Source: Octadecabacter dasysiphoniae
GTDB taxonomy: Bacteria; Pseudomonadota; Alphaproteobacteria; Rhodobacterales; Rhodobacteraceae
DNA: 64,000 nucleotides
Assembly (NCBI RefSeq): GCF_021532615.1
Contig: NZ_JAKGAQ010000003.1
Span: forward strand, 124,001 to 188,000
Reading direction: 5' to 3'
The notes below the pieces were generated by a model. That model was not told where the DNA came from. It did no database searches and saw nothing but the letters and a program-made list of their open reading frames with translations. This document shows positions 1-8,518 of the stretch, one piece after another; the first letter of the stretch is position 1; the number at the start of each line of letters is the position of its first letter. The position numbers were made by a program, and so were the translations under genes.

Positions 1-540
1 ACTGACAAGGATTTGTGGCTGGTTTTCCCCCAGCGCGATACCGATTGGCATTGTCAGGATCAGGGCTTCGTAGGTGACGGCGACGACCAACAGGGCGGAC
101 AATCCGCGAAATCCGCACATTTTAGCGGCCAGATAGGTTGTGGCGATCAGCAGTGCCTGATGCACGAACAAGAACACCGTATCAAAGACTGCGAATGTGG
201 TGATCTGCGTCAGCCACGACACCAGCTTTGCCCAAAGGGGCGGGTAGATATAGGGAAAGATGCGCGCATCTGGGTCCGTTGCCTGAACGTAGGGCCACCA
301 TTCGGACGGGGTCGTCATGTCAAACATCACGGCGCTGGACGGATAGATTTGATCAAGCCTGCCCATGGCCATGAAATCCCCGGCCAGCCACATGGCAAAC
401 AGATCCGCCGATTGGGTATCAAGCCCCGTGCGGGTGCCCACGAACAGGGCATAGGCCAGCATGACAAGCGGCACGAGGATCATGACGGGAGTTGGTTTTA
501 TCGAAGGTGGGGTGCGCATGGGGTGGGGTCTGTCGATCAT
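1..540 (-). CDS. Partial GT87/DUF2029-like polytopic membrane protein
   Basis: An open frame on the minus strand runs from an ATG at 540 off the left edge, giving about 180 visible residues. It is strongly hydrophobic with several membrane segments (residues about 19-36, 115-135, 150-165). The motif YIYPPLW near residue 97 and GENQP near residue 172 resemble the Y-x-YPP and G-Q-N elements of membrane glycosyltransferases of the GT87 (DUF2029) type, which transfer mannosyl or related sugars from polyprenyl donors. That assignment rests on motif resemblance only. An in-frame ATG at 519 is an alternative start. An in-frame stop lies 14 codons upstream of 540. It stands alone, with no operon partner visible in the window. 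Confidence 0.55.
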   Translation of the reverse strand, partial: MIDRPHPMRTPPSIKPTPVMILVPLVMLAYALFVGTRTGLDTQSADLFAMWLAGDFMAMGRLDQIYPSSAVMFDMTTPSEWWPYVQATDPDARIFPYIYPPLWAKLVSWLTQITTFAVFDTVFLFVHQALLIATTYLAAKMCGFRGLSALLVVAVTYEALILTMPIGIALGENQPQILVS

Positions 541-629
541 TTCGGTGTGTCGCGCCTTGTCTGCCCTAAATTGATCGCGCCGTCAGCAGGGCGCGGGATC
601 AATCTTGGGACCTGTGCCAAATCGGTGCG

Positions 630-1286
630 CTAGGGGTGTTTCGGGGTGACGGTAGCGTCAAACGTTTTGCGCAGGGCGACGTCGACATCATCCATCGTGA
701 CGGGCAGGCCCAGATCGACAAGCGACGTCACGCCGTGATCGGTGATGCCGCAGGGCACGATACCGTCAAAGTGGCTGAGGTCGGGTTCGACGTTGATGCT
801 GATGCCGTGAAAGCTGATCCATTTGCGCAGGCGAATACCGAGGGCCGCGATTTTGTCTTCTGCGGGGCCAAGTGGTGTGAGGGGTTTGTCATCGCGCTGC
901 ACCCAAACCCCGACGCGGCCATCGCGGATTTCGCCTGTAACGTTGAATTCGGCCAAGGTCGCGATCACCCATGTTTCAAGGTCTTTCACAAAACGGCGCA
1001 CGTCATGACCGCGCTTGCCCACATCAAGCATGACATAGGCCACCCGCTGGCCGGGGCCGTGATAGGTGTATTGGCCGCCGCGTTTGGTGTCGTGCACCGG
1101 AAAGCGGTCCGGATCGGTGAGGTCTTCGATCTTGGCAGAGGTTCCGGCGGTATAAAGGGGGGGGTGTTCGACCAGCCAGATACATTCATCCGCCGTGCCC
1201 GCATAGATCGCGTCTGCGCGGGTTTCCATGAAAGCGACGGCGTCGGCGTAATCTGTCAGCCCGTTCGTGGTGATCCATTCAACCAT
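630..1286 (-). CDS. lipB: Lipoyl(octanoyl) transferase LipB
   Basis: Cytosolic octanoyl-ACP:protein N-octanoyltransferase, first step of lipoate attachment to the E2 subunits of 2-oxoacid dehydrogenases and to GcvH. The 218-residue length fits the family. Visible motifs are [10 protein letters not shown] near residue 40, the RGGQ-x-YHGPGQ core near residue 70, the catalytic lysine in KIAALGIR and the catalytic cysteine in VPCGI, followed by GVTSL. The frame is open further upstream to 1361, but the ATG at 1286 gives the conserved MVEWI-type N-terminus and avoids overlapping the LytTR gene, which ends at 1291. The 4-base gap to that gene suggests co-transcription with it. Confidence 0.95.
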   Translation of the reverse strand: MVEWITTNGLTDYADAVAFMETRADAIYAGTADECIWLVEHPPLYTAGTSAKIEDLTDPDRFPVHDTKRGGQYTYHGPGQRVAYVMLDVGKRGHDVRRFVKDLETWVIATLAEFNVTGEIRDGRVGVWVQRDDKPLTPLGPAEDKIAALGIRLRKWISFHGISINVEPDLSHFDGIVPCGITDHGVTSLVDLGLPVTMDDVDVALRKTFDATVTPKHP

Positions 1287-1290
1287 GTGT

Positions 1291-2088
1291 CTACGCGGGC
1301 AAAAGCCCGGCCTTTTTGAGTGCGGGGACATTGGCGCGGCTGACGGGGATGTCGGGGCCATGGGCCATCGATATCATCGCACCGTCGCCTTTGCGGGTGG
1401 CGGCGGTGACGTGATCCAGCGCGACCCAATGCGAACGGTGCACCTGAAGCCCGCAGGTATCGCCGACGTCGCGGATGGCATCGGCCAGCCGCATCAGCAC
1501 CATGTCTTCGCCTTTGGTGGTGCGGATGCGCACGTAGTGATCTTCAACCGACAGGGCCACGAGGGGTGCGCGTTTGTCAAAGGGCAGGCGGTCCAGCAGC
1601 GCGGGGGGCGTCGTGGGGGCGGGGGGCGTCGTGGGGGCGGGGGCCGTCGTGGAAGCAGCCGTGGCGGAATGGTTCGCGATCTGGAACACAAACGTAATGA
1701 CAGATGAAATCACCGCCACATTGCCCGCGAGGATCAGCAAGGCCGTGCCTGTGGGCCAATATCCGATGGCCAAGCCGTTGATCAGATAGATGACACCAAA
1801 AACGCCCACCACCGTGAGGGCGGCGGCGGTGAGTGCGCGCATCAGCACGCTTTTGCCATCCGTCCACCTTTGGGCCAGTTGATTGCCGAAATATCCGACG
1901 CTGTAGCACGACACCGCGATCACCGCCCAATAGGCGAGGCGGGGCAGCGCGCGCATGACGTCGGATGTGTTGAACGGGCCTATAACCGTCAGGATCACCG
2001 CGATGGCGGCAAAGATTGCCATGCGCAACGGGTCCGTCATATGGGCGCGCCATTCACGAAGCGCGGGCTGCGGTTGGGTGTCGTTCAC
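1291..2088 (-). CDS. Membrane-anchored LytTR-family transcriptional regulator
   Basis: 265 residues. The N-terminal part (about 20-145) holds four hydrophobic segments. A low-complexity Ala/Pro/Thr linker (about 150-165) follows, and then a LytTR DNA-binding domain (about 168-265) with the typical [10 protein letters not shown] strand and the [10 protein letters not shown] motif. LytTR domains contact DNA through a beta-sheet; here the membrane part presumably senses something at the envelope, so it would act as a one-component regulator. The linker is encoded by short GC-rich tandem repeats around 1600-1660, likely slippage-prone. It is immediately upstream of lipB. Target genes cannot be told from the sequence. 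Confidence 0.8.
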   Translation of the reverse strand: MNDTQPQPALREWRAHMTDPLRMAIFAAIAVILTVIGPFNTSDVMRALPRLAYWAVIAVSCYSVGYFGNQLAQRWTDGKSVLMRALTAAALTVVGVFGVIYLINGLAIGYWPTGTALLILAGNVAVISSVITFVFQIANHSATAASTTAPAPTTPPAPTTPPALLDRLPFDKRAPLVALSVEDHYVRIRTTKGEDMVLMRLADAIRDVGDTCGLQVHRSHWVALDHVTAATRKGDGAMISMAHGPDIPVSRANVPALKKAGLLPA

Positions 2089-2187
2089 GAAGCAGGTCCT
2101 TTGTTCACGTAGTGCGCGTTGGAGTACGGGGGCCGTTGGTCAAGACATAGGCAATCACATCGCGACTGCCAAACCGAAAGGACGCCC

Positions 2188-2694
2188 ATGTCATTTGAAC
2201 CCTTCCTGACTGCGCCGCTGCACATTCAAATTCACGTGGCTGCTGCCGTGATATCCGTGGCGCTGGGCCCTTTGCCTTTGTATCGCCAACGCCGCGACCG
2301 CCTGCATAAGATCAGCGGTTATATCTGGGTGATTGCGATGTTCACCGTCGCGCTTACGGCGTTCATGATCCACAGTTTTGCGGTGCTTGGCCCGTTCAGC
2401 CCGCTGCACGGGTTCGCCCTATTGACGTTCTGGTCGCTGTGGCGCGGCGTGACGCTTGCGCGGCGGGGCCATATCCACGCGCATCAAGCGACGTTTCGCA
2501 GCCTGTACTGGTTTGGTTTGATGATCGCAGGGCTTGCCAATTTCATGCCGGATCGACGCACAAACGAGGCGGTGTTCGCAGGCCAAGACCACCTTGGCTG
2601 GTGGGTGATCGGGGCGGGCGCGATGGTGTTGATCCTGGTGGCGCGGGCAGGGCGGGCCAAGGACGACGGAGTGCGCGCGGCGTCTGCATCATAG
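2188..2694 (+). CDS. DUF2306 family membrane protein
   Basis: 168 residues with four predicted membrane segments. The pattern of an N-terminal H-x-H helix (LHIQIHV), a segment with a conserved histidine next to a glycine-rich helix (HKISGYIW) and a later HGF/HAHQ pair resembles the DUF2306 family, whose function is unknown. The frame is open from 2119, but the ATG at 2188 follows a GAAAGGAC ribosome site and yields the family-like N-terminus. The gene is monocistronic: a divergent LytTR gene lies upstream and tRNA-Leu downstream. Function is not inferred. Confidence 0.75.
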   Translation: MSFEPFLTAPLHIQIHVAAAVISVALGPLPLYRQRRDRLHKISGYIWVIAMFTVALTAFMIHSFAVLGPFSPLHGFALLTFWSLWRGVTLARRGHIHAHQATFRSLYWFGLMIAGLANFMPDRRTNEAVFAGQDHLGWWVIGAGAMVLILVARAGRAKDDGVRAASAS

Positions 2695-2769
2695 TTTCGC
2701 AACGATAGGCACATTTAACGCTTGAGGTAGGGAGTGGTCTTGGCTACACGCCTCTCACGCTTGGATCAT

Positions 2770-2856
2770 GCGGTCGTGGCGGAATTGGTAGACGCGCAGC
2801 GTTGAGGTCGCTGTGAGGTAACACTCGTGGGGGTTCGAGTCCCCCCGACCGCACCA
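2770..2856 (+). tRNA. tRNA-Leu (anticodon GAG)
   Basis: 87-nt class II tRNA. The acceptor stem GCGGTCG pairs with CGACCGC at 2846-2852, the discriminator is A2853, and CCA is encoded at 2854-2856. The anticodon loop TTGAGGT gives anticodon GAG. The variable arm is long, and the T-arm reads GGGGG-TTCGAGT-CCCCC. The accessory island and an integrase remnant start directly at its 3' end, so it is a likely historical integration site. Confidence 0.96.
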
Positions 2857-2985
2857 GAGCTTTCCTTTTATTGGATCTTTTTTCCCCGGGTTTATGGCCC
2901 GGTGGATGGAAAGATTACGTTTTTTCGGGCATTTTGCACTACAAATTGCACTACAACCGCACCCAGACCGGGCAAGGCGGACCCG

Positions 2986-3465
2986 ATGAAACGCGAGACA
3001 TTCAGAGCGCCCGATCCAGCCAATCCTGACCGCTACCACAAACTTCGCGGGCGCCGTTGGCACTATGTCCGTCGGGTTCCGACGCACCTGGCTGGCTGGG
3101 ACCCGCGGGGTGTGATCCAACTCTCTTTGCAAACGACCTCCCTCGAAGTCGCTCGGATCAAGCGTGACGCGATCGAGAAAGCTGACGATCTATACTGGTC
3201 TGGCGTCACGGATGCAAATTCCTCGGTTGCACTCGGATCAAGTATGGCTGGTGGCGCAAATATCATCGCGGCGCTGTCGAGCTTTGCCGGTGGGGATTCA
3301 GCTTGGGCGCGGGGCAACGGCAGCACTGCGTCGACGTTCGATGTCTCTGTGGAGGAGGAGACCAGCCTGAATGCGGAGACCGTTCATGAGGCAGAAACGG
3401 TGGATTACTTCGCTTTCAGTGATGCGGGTGTTGTCAGCGCATATGACTATGATTTCTTTGTATAG
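2986..3465 (+). pseudogene. Truncated tyrosine-recombinase (integrase) N-terminus
   Basis: The ATG at 2986 opens a 159-residue frame. The first about 75 residues match the N-terminal region common in proteobacterial tRNA-site integrases (DUF6538 type): WHYVRRVPTHL, then SLQTTSLEVARIKRD. The core-binding and catalytic domains (R...H-x-x-R...Y) are missing, and the rest is low-complexity Ser/Gly/Glu sequence with no family resemblance, so it cannot recombine. It lies 130 bases after tRNA-Leu in the orientation expected for an island integrase. It is probably the relic of the element that brought in the region up to about 9.2 kb. The frame is open from 2827, but upstream sequence is the tRNA end. 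Confidence 0.7.
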
Positions 3466-4034
3466 GCAGACGCGCTTAGACGGTCGTTTTTGTCCGAGTC
3501 CGGATGACGCCCGAAGTCACGTAGAAATCTCTGTGCCACAAACCCTTGAAAAAACCGCATCTAATTTTGTCCCGCAATCCGTGAGTTCGCCGGATTGGTC
3601 TCGCTGCGTCTTGCATGAATGGACGGTTTCGCTGCTGCGCGGCAGCGCCGGAATCATGCACCTGCGGCATTCCCTTGCCGCGAGCGCGCGCAGCAAGAAA
3701 GTTGAATTCACAGATTGGGCTCACTCCAGACCTTCGCCGCGTTGGCCGCGAATGGCCGGATCGGGGCATCGCAGCCATTCGCTGCATTGCGCCGGAACTC
3801 ACAGAGGGCGGACTTTTCGAACGTTCGTTGCACGTCAATCAATATCTGGATTGGGAACGTGCTCCACCAGCGGTCGTTTTTGAAATTCCTCTTATGGAGC
3901 CTGTCTATTAATGCCGATCCAACTCTTGATATGGTCTGAGTTAAGGAGGATTAGCTTGCTTGACACTTTGAACACCAGACGAGAATATCATCTCAAACTT
4001 ATTTATTTAAAATCTGATGCTTAGGAGAACGTTG
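3466..4034. other. Intergenic region with degraded sequence
   Basis: No convincing gene. Frames here are short and mutually overlapping. It holds one copy of a 41-nt conserved intergenic element (3715-3755) and an AT-rich tail (about 3990-4015) that may carry the promoter of the secreted protein gene downstream. Confidence 0.5.
3715..3755 (+). repeat. 41-nt dispersed intergenic element, copy A
   Basis: The pattern TTGGGCTC, 10 bases, TTCGCCGCGTT, 7 bases, AATGG occurs here and again with identical spacing at 5376-5416. From memory, similar GC-rich stretches occur in non-coding DNA of other roseobacters; this was not searched. Confidence 0.5.
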
Positions 4035-5150
4035 ATGCAGCATAGACTAGTATCCACCTTGTTTGCAGTCGCATTTTCTAGTTCTACAATCGCACAGGAA
4101 GCATCTTCAACCGTCGTCTGGGGGATGTCATTTCAATCTGGATATTCAAGTGGCGAAGTCTCAATCACTGATTTTGATGATGTCTACGTCATATACTTTG
4201 ATGGTGGTATAGGGCGGGCATGCAAAGCCGTTTTGGGCGAGCAAAGTGATGGATCGTTTGCGCCAATTATCACAAACGAAAACGTCCGAGGATGTGATCG
4301 CTTATCTCGCGTGGTTTTCCGAGCACAAGACGGCGACACGCTACCAATCGAAATCACGAGCCGCGACGAGACGCAGGTTTACCCGCTGGGCTTACGAAAC
4401 AAAGTTCAATCTGCTGGGGCCATTCCAGACGGGCTAGACATTCAAGGGGCTTCGCTTGGTATATCAATGAGCGACTCCCAAACGCTCTTTACGGGCTTAG
4501 CGGAAATGACCGAAAATGTAGCTATTGTAGGCCGTAACCCGCAAAGCATCAGTTACAGTTACCAACAGAATGACGGATCAAACATCTACATGGCACTGAG
4601 TGAAAGCGTCATTTCAGATGAAGATGGAACAATCAGTCAAGCAGAGATGTCCGCGATGCCAGTCGCCGCTCTTGCTCGTTTTTGGAATCCATCAGCAGAG
4701 GAGCGACCCAACCTTGATACGATGCGCGGGGCGCTTTTCGACAAGTTTGGGACTCCGTCAATACAAGTGGAAGAAGAACGATACAGCATTTACGAATGGC
4801 AGTATGATCTTGAAGCAAATTTACTAACAGACGCAAATGCACTTGCTTGCTCCGTCAGTGATCAACGCGCTTCAAGGGTGTCTTACTCCTCAGAAATTCC
4901 AACTGGTTTTACAAATAGAACGCGGCAACCTTACACACTGTTGTTGACAGGTGCCTCCTCTTGCGGCGTCGCCATACGAATTCGGCTTGACCTAATTGAA
5001 GGATACACCGTTGCGAGAATGGAACAGACGTTATGGCGTCATGACAGTTTATTGCGTGACCAGCTTTTAGCGGCAACAGATGAGGCAGCACGGATTATAG
5101 CAGCGACCGAAGATAGCGCAGAGCAAGAAACCAATGCACCTGATCTTTGA
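4035..5150 (+). CDS. Predicted secreted protein of unknown function
   Basis: 371 residues starting at ATG 4035, which has a good AGGAG site at 4023-4027; an in-frame ATG at 4017 would sit before that site. Residues 1-21 form a signal peptide ending in IAQ-EASS, so the product is exported to the periplasm or beyond. The mature part is acidic and rich in Ser, Asp and Glu. It has a few cysteines (near AC-KAV, GCDRL, ACSVSD and SCGVA) that could form disulfides. I do not recognise any domain. Base composition is more AT-rich than the flanking core genes, consistent with an island gene. Confidence 0.7.
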   Translation: MQHRLVSTLFAVAFSSSTIAQEASSTVVWGMSFQSGYSSGEVSITDFDDVYVIYFDGGIGRACKAVLGEQSDGSFAPIITNENVRGCDRLSRVVFRAQDGDTLPIEITSRDETQVYPLGLRNKVQSAGAIPDGLDIQGASLGISMSDSQTLFTGLAEMTENVAIVGRNPQSISYSYQQNDGSNIYMALSESVISDEDGTISQAEMSAMPVAALARFWNPSAEERPNLDTMRGALFDKFGTPSIQVEEERYSIYEWQYDLEANLLTDANALACSVSDQRASRVSYSSEIPTGFTNRTRQPYTLLLTGASSCGVAIRIRLDLIEGYTVARMEQTLWRHDSLLRDQLLAATDEAARIIAATEDSAEQETNAPDL

Positions 5151-5375
5151 CGAGACGGATGGAGCGACCGCACTAATCCCCTAGAGCCGTTGTCGGCACA
5201 GCGGCAGCGGCATTACGTAAAGCAGTTATAAAATTCTGAAACTCTCGTTTTAGAACGGCTGCGGGTTGTCGTAATTGAGCATCTAAAATCAGCTTCAAAA
5301 CCGAGGTCGTTCTCCAAGATTTTTAGCTTTGTTCGTGTATAACGGACATTCGTGCACGGTGCAGCATTCGGTACT

Positions 5376-5416
5376 TTGGGCTCGAAGCTGCCGTTCGCCG
5401 CGTTATGCGCCAATGG
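5376..5416 (+). repeat. 41-nt dispersed intergenic element, copy B
   Basis: Same three conserved blocks and spacing as 3715-3755. It is preceded by a GTGCACGGTGCAGCATTCGG stretch (5352-5371), which may be part of a longer version of the element. Confidence 0.5.
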
Positions 5417-5480
5417 TTGTTTTGTAGTTTCAACCGATGAAACCCGACGCAGATGCCTACGAAATAACTGGACATTTACA

Positions 5481-5498
5481 GATATATCACCATATATC
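5481..5498. promoter_or_regulatory. Candidate toxin-antitoxin operator palindrome
   Basis: GATATAT-CACC-ATATATC is a perfect 7-bp inverted repeat with a 4-base spacer, 45 bases before the antitoxin start. Toxin-antitoxin operons are usually autoregulated through such palindromes over the promoter, so this is the likely antitoxin binding site. A weaker repeat, AGGTGGC...GCTACCT, follows at about 5505-5523. Confidence 0.5.
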
Positions 5499-5542
5499 CA
5501 ATGCAGGTGGCATTTTGCTACCTTTCTGGCGATGGAGGTGTT

Positions 5543-5893
5543 ATGGCCCAATCTATCAAACTTTCTGATGACGTCATGTCAGTTGTCCGTCGCGAGTCTG
5601 GTTTGCAAAGCCGGTCTGTTGCGGGGCAAATCACCCACTGGATCAACATCGGTCGTGCCATCGAGCAATCGAGCGCATTTGACTATCAGCACATCAATGC
5701 CGCTCTTGCAGGGGAGTTGTCTCCGGATGAGTTGAGCGCTGAAGAGCAAGAAGTCTGGTTTGCGCAGTTTGGTGAAGATATGACCGCGCCGTCTGATCAA
5801 GAAGAAGCGTTCTTTGCCCAGCGTCGCCAACTGGGCCGTGGTGTAGGGCTGAATGACAAAGGCGAGCTGGTCTACCCTGAGGCCGCAGCCTGA
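5543..5893 (+). CDS. ParD-like antitoxin (ribbon-helix-helix type)
   Basis: 116 residues from ATG 5543, preceded by a GGAGG site at 5534-5538. The N-terminus MAQSIKLSDDVMSVVRRE and the following QSRSVAGQITHWINIGRAIE match the ParD-like family, in which a short strand and two helices form the DNA-binding dimer. The acidic C-terminal half (about 60-116) probably binds and blocks the toxin. The next gene, a zeta-like kinase, begins 2 bases after the stop, so the two are translationally coupled. It likely represses its own promoter through the palindrome at 5481-5498 (inference). The frame is open upstream to 5501, without a ribosome site. Confidence 0.8.
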   Translation: MAQSIKLSDDVMSVVRRESGLQSRSVAGQITHWINIGRAIEQSSAFDYQHINAALAGELSPDELSAEEQEVWFAQFGEDMTAPSDQEEAFFAQRRQLGRGVGLNDKGELVYPEAAA

Positions 5894-5895
5894 GC

Positions 5896-6495
5896 GTGAC
5901 CCCTGTCCCGCGTCCAACACTCGTGATGCTGGCAGGTCCGAACGGATCAGGCAAATCCACACTTTACGAGACACGGATCGCGCCAAAATTTGCCGCGCCA
6001 TTCATCAACGCCGATATCATCCAGCGCGATGAACTGAAGGACGGCGATGTGAATGCAGCTTACGAGGCGGCACAGATTGCAACCAAGCGCCGCGCGTCTT
6101 TGTTGGCGGAGCGCAAGAGCTTTGCCACAGAAACCGTGTTCTCTCATCCCTCCAAGCTTGATCTGATGACCCAAGCCAAGGCCCTTGGGTATCGCGTCAT
6201 GACGTTTCATATCTCTGTCGCGCATCCGGACCTATCCGTCGCCCGCGTCGGTGAAAGGGTCAATGAAGGTGGGCATCCCGTACCTGAAGAGAAAATAAGA
6301 AACCGGTATGATAGATCTGGTCCATTGATCCGCCAAGCCATTCTGGCCAGTGATATCGGCCATGTTTTCGACAATTCTAAGCTGAACCAACCACCAGCGC
6401 GGGCTTTGTCGTTCGCAAACGGAACCCTCACCTTTGCCTTGCCGCAGCTTCCCAACTGGGTGCTCGATCTCTACGGCGATGATTTAGTTCTGTAG
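5896..6495 (+). CDS. Zeta-toxin-like P-loop kinase
   Basis: 199 residues from GTG 5896 (ATG 5926 is alternative but would crowd the P-loop). A Walker A motif, GPNGSGKST, lies at about residues 14-22. It is followed by the zeta-type INAD motif (FINADIIQRDEL) and a TETVFSHPSKLDL element that matches the E-T-x-F-S/T substrate loop of zeta toxins and related AAA_33 kinases. Zeta toxins phosphorylate UDP-N-acetylglucosamine and so block peptidoglycan synthesis. Whether this member does is inferred from the motifs. The late arginine-rich segment (SVARVGERVNEGGH...IRNRYDRS) also fits the family. It forms a toxin-antitoxin pair with the ParD-like gene upstream rather than with an epsilon or PezA antitoxin. 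Confidence 0.8.
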   Translation: MTPVPRPTLVMLAGPNGSGKSTLYETRIAPKFAAPFINADIIQRDELKDGDVNAAYEAAQIATKRRASLLAERKSFATETVFSHPSKLDLMTQAKALGYRVMTFHISVAHPDLSVARVGERVNEGGHPVPEEKIRNRYDRSGPLIRQAILASDIGHVFDNSKLNQPPARALSFANGTLTFALPQLPNWVLDLYGDDLVL

Positions 6496-6689
6496 GCTGC
6501 GCTGTTTATGACAGGCCCATCAGTCACAGTCGGCTGGCCATCAACGACCGTTACTGGGGGAGTGGAGCGCAATTCATGATATTTGCAACGAGCTTCTAAG
6601 GCCATGAAAAGAAGGGGATTGAGTTGGTGCACATATCAGGTGCATGAATAGTTTGCGTTTTGTGAGGTATCTTCCTCGAGTATTGAATT

Positions 6690-6709
6690 TTGGTGGGATT
6701 ACTCACCAA
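6690..6709 (-). terminator. Stem-loop just downstream of the HNH-SAVED gene
   Basis: TTGGTGGG and CTCACCAA form an 8-bp stem with one G-U pair and a 4-base loop, 7 bases past the stop codon at 6716. There is no long T tract in the minus direction, so it may be a weak terminator or a transcript-end stabiliser. Confidence 0.4.
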
Positions 6710-6715
6710 CGCTTA

Positions 6716-7879
6716 CTACTCAATCCGTAACCGAGAAACAAATCCGCGGTCTTTGACTTGGTCGAAGATCTCCATAGGCAAATGAGCTTTGGGTTGCCAA
6801 ACGCGTCCAAACTCAACGCAGCAGGCTGCCGGAGCAGCAGGGAACACGAAAACCCCAGCCTTTTCGCCGTGAATTTGTTTGATCTCATTGAATGCGGCAC
6901 GGACGACTTTCCGAAACTCCCCCAGATCGGCACGTGTCGACAAAACATCGTAACCGGGCTGTTCACAGGTTATCTCCCAGATAGAAAGATTGTCGCTTCC
7001 AACAACAGCTTGGACGCGCTCATCGTTGACGCGGTCAGTGATGCTGAGCTTGATTGCGACGCGGCTGGCGTTTGCGTCGCCTCTTACCGCGAGGGGGTTC
7101 ATGCGCGCAAGACCCCTCTTCCAAGCCCAAGAGGGTGTGGGTTCCCTGTGACGAGAGAACACATCGATGTCGTGCAAGTCTGGGAGCAGCTGCCCCAGCT
7201 TAACCAAGAGCGGCATTGGTCCAAAACCAAAGACAGATAGGTGCCGTATTTTTTCAGTATTGAAAAAGCTTTCTAGCTTTTTGTTAAAGAAATTTTGAAG
7301 ATCAACGGGTTCTGCGGCCCAATACACATCGTCGGTTTCACTATGCCCTGTAAGGCCAATTTTGAGATCGATTGCATGGATTTCAGCAGGTGTTTTTTCG
7401 ATCCCACGCAGCGCCATGACGCAATCGTCAAAAGGGATAGATGTCTCATTGTTTTCAATGCGATTTGTGAACCGCAGAATATGTGACTGGCTTTTTGGCG
7501 AGAGACCAACCGCTCGAGACACCCAAGCCTCGTGCCTGCGTTTCATCCCGCGCAACCGGTCTTCAGGATAATCTTCGGGATGTTCGCGATCAATCTCGCG
7601 GTGGCATCCATCACAGAGTAACATCACGTTGTCGGGATCTTTCGCGAGTTGTTTGGAGCGTTCAAGGTCGCCGCGTGGCCCGTCCGCGCTGGAGCCGATA
7701 ATATGAGCGATATACGCTTTGTTTGCGGTTCGGCTTCCGACAACCAGATGGCGAGTCAGATCATCATTGCATCCTTCAAGCTGACAACGACCAGCGGCAC
7801 GTGCCCATACCAAATTGAGAGCCTTGCCTGTAACGTTCCCATGGCGGCCTCTAGATGTCTTTTTTGTCTTTTCCGCCAT
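6716..7879 (-). CDS. cap5: CBASS effector, HNH nuclease-SAVED fusion (Cap5-like)
   Basis: 387 residues. An N-terminal HNH nuclease (about 28-125) shows zinc-type cysteines (CQLEGC; LLCDGCHREID) and the AHIIG...GPRGD...NVMLLC core. A C-terminal SAVED domain (about 165-387) includes IHAIDLKIGLTGH and the FVFPAAPAACCVEFGR segment that in SAVED proteins lines the cyclic-nucleotide pocket. In CBASS defence a cyclase senses phage and makes a cyclic oligonucleotide. SAVED binds it, the protein oligomerises, and HNH shreds DNA to kill the infected cell. Here the gene is full length and follows a JAB peptidase and an E1 fragment, as in type II CBASS, but no cyclase is present, so the signal source is missing. 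Confidence 0.88.
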   Translation of the reverse strand: MAEKTKKTSRGRHGNVTGKALNLVWARAAGRCQLEGCNDDLTRHLVVGSRTANKAYIAHIIGSSADGPRGDLERSKQLAKDPDNVMLLCDGCHREIDREHPEDYPEDRLRGMKRRHEAWVSRAVGLSPKSQSHILRFTNRIENNETSIPFDDCVMALRGIEKTPAEIHAIDLKIGLTGHSETDDVYWAAEPVDLQNFFNKKLESFFNTEKIRHLSVFGFGPMPLLVKLGQLLPDLHDIDVFSRHREPTPSWAWKRGLARMNPLAVRGDANASRVAIKLSITDRVNDERVQAVVGSDNLSIWEITCEQPGYDVLSTRADLGEFRKVVRAAFNEIKQIHGEKAGVFVFPAAPAACCVEFGRVWQPKAHLPMEIFDQVKDRGFVSRLRIE

Positions 7880-8011
7880 GTAACCGTCGTCTCCATACTT
7901 TTATTTGTTTGCCAAATAGCTTTGCTGTTAGGCTTTAAGAAAAGAGGAGCAGACCCGCCGTGTTCGACTTGCGTTTGACTGCTTGGCTCCACCATAGTCA
8001 TAGATCACTTC

Positions 8012-8518
8012 TTAAGGCTCCAGCATATCCGGCTCAAGGATCAGGTCGACGGGTGTCGGAACGTGCCCTTGCACAAATAGGTGGGTACTGGCTTCGAACC
8101 ACCAATGCCACCGAAGCCTTGCAATCAACAAAAATGCAAATCGAACCCCTCCCGATCCATCGACAAGATCTTGCATGGCGTGAACATCTTGTAGGCTTGG
8201 ATGCACACTGAAGCTGGGATGGGTATGCCATTCGCCAAGGTAATTGAAACGCTCGTAATCAGCACCGGTCCGATCAAAGAAAGCTGCAAGCGCCTGATCG
8301 TGTTGCGCAGCATTGCGTACGAAGTTTGAGCGAGTGCCGCTCACTGCGTCCACTGAAAAATCAACGATCCGAAACCGCTGATCCCCAAGATCTTCGCCCA
8401 TGATCATCCCACCTATTTCACGGCGGCCTGCACGCAGCATAGGTGCGCGAAGCTTGCGGACGACATCTTTGGGAAGAAGTATCTGCATCTCAAGTTTCGC
8501 TTGGGGACAGGTGTTCAT
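8012..8518 (-). CDS. cap3: JAB/MPN-domain isopeptidase (CBASS Cap3-like)
   Basis: 168 residues with a JAMM metalloprotease signature: an upstream glutamate in REIGGMIMGE near residue 35, then GEWHTHPSFSVHPSLQD near residue 95 (H-x-H...S-x-x-D zinc ligands). Cap3 peptidases remove the C-terminal conjugate that Cap2 places on the CBASS cyclase and so tune its activity. The frame starts at 8518, overlapping the E1 gene; an in-frame ATG at 8488, one base after the E1 stop, gives the more family-like start MQILLPKDVV. A 132-base gap separates it from the effector gene. With neither a cyclase nor a complete Cap2 present, its natural substrate is absent from this locus. Confidence 0.82.
   Translation of the reverse strand: MNTCPQAKLEMQILLPKDVVRKLRAPMLRAGRREIGGMIMGEDLGDQRFRIVDFSVDAVSGTRSNFVRNAAQHDQALAAFFDRTGADYERFNYLGEWHTHPSFSVHPSLQDVHAMQDLVDGSGGVRFAFLLIARLRWHWWFEASTHLFVQGHVPTPVDLILEPDMLEP

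Larger units (their letters stand above)
5151..5542. other. Intergenic region upstream of the toxin-antitoxin pair
   Basis: No gene is supported. It contains the second copy of the 41-nt element (5376-5416) and, near the right end, the palindrome described separately. Confidence 0.5.

Noticed and set aside
1600..1660. Short GC-rich tandem repeats as a CRISPR or VNTR locus
   Set aside because: They encode the Ala/Pro/Thr linker of the LytTR protein in frame and have no spacer structure.
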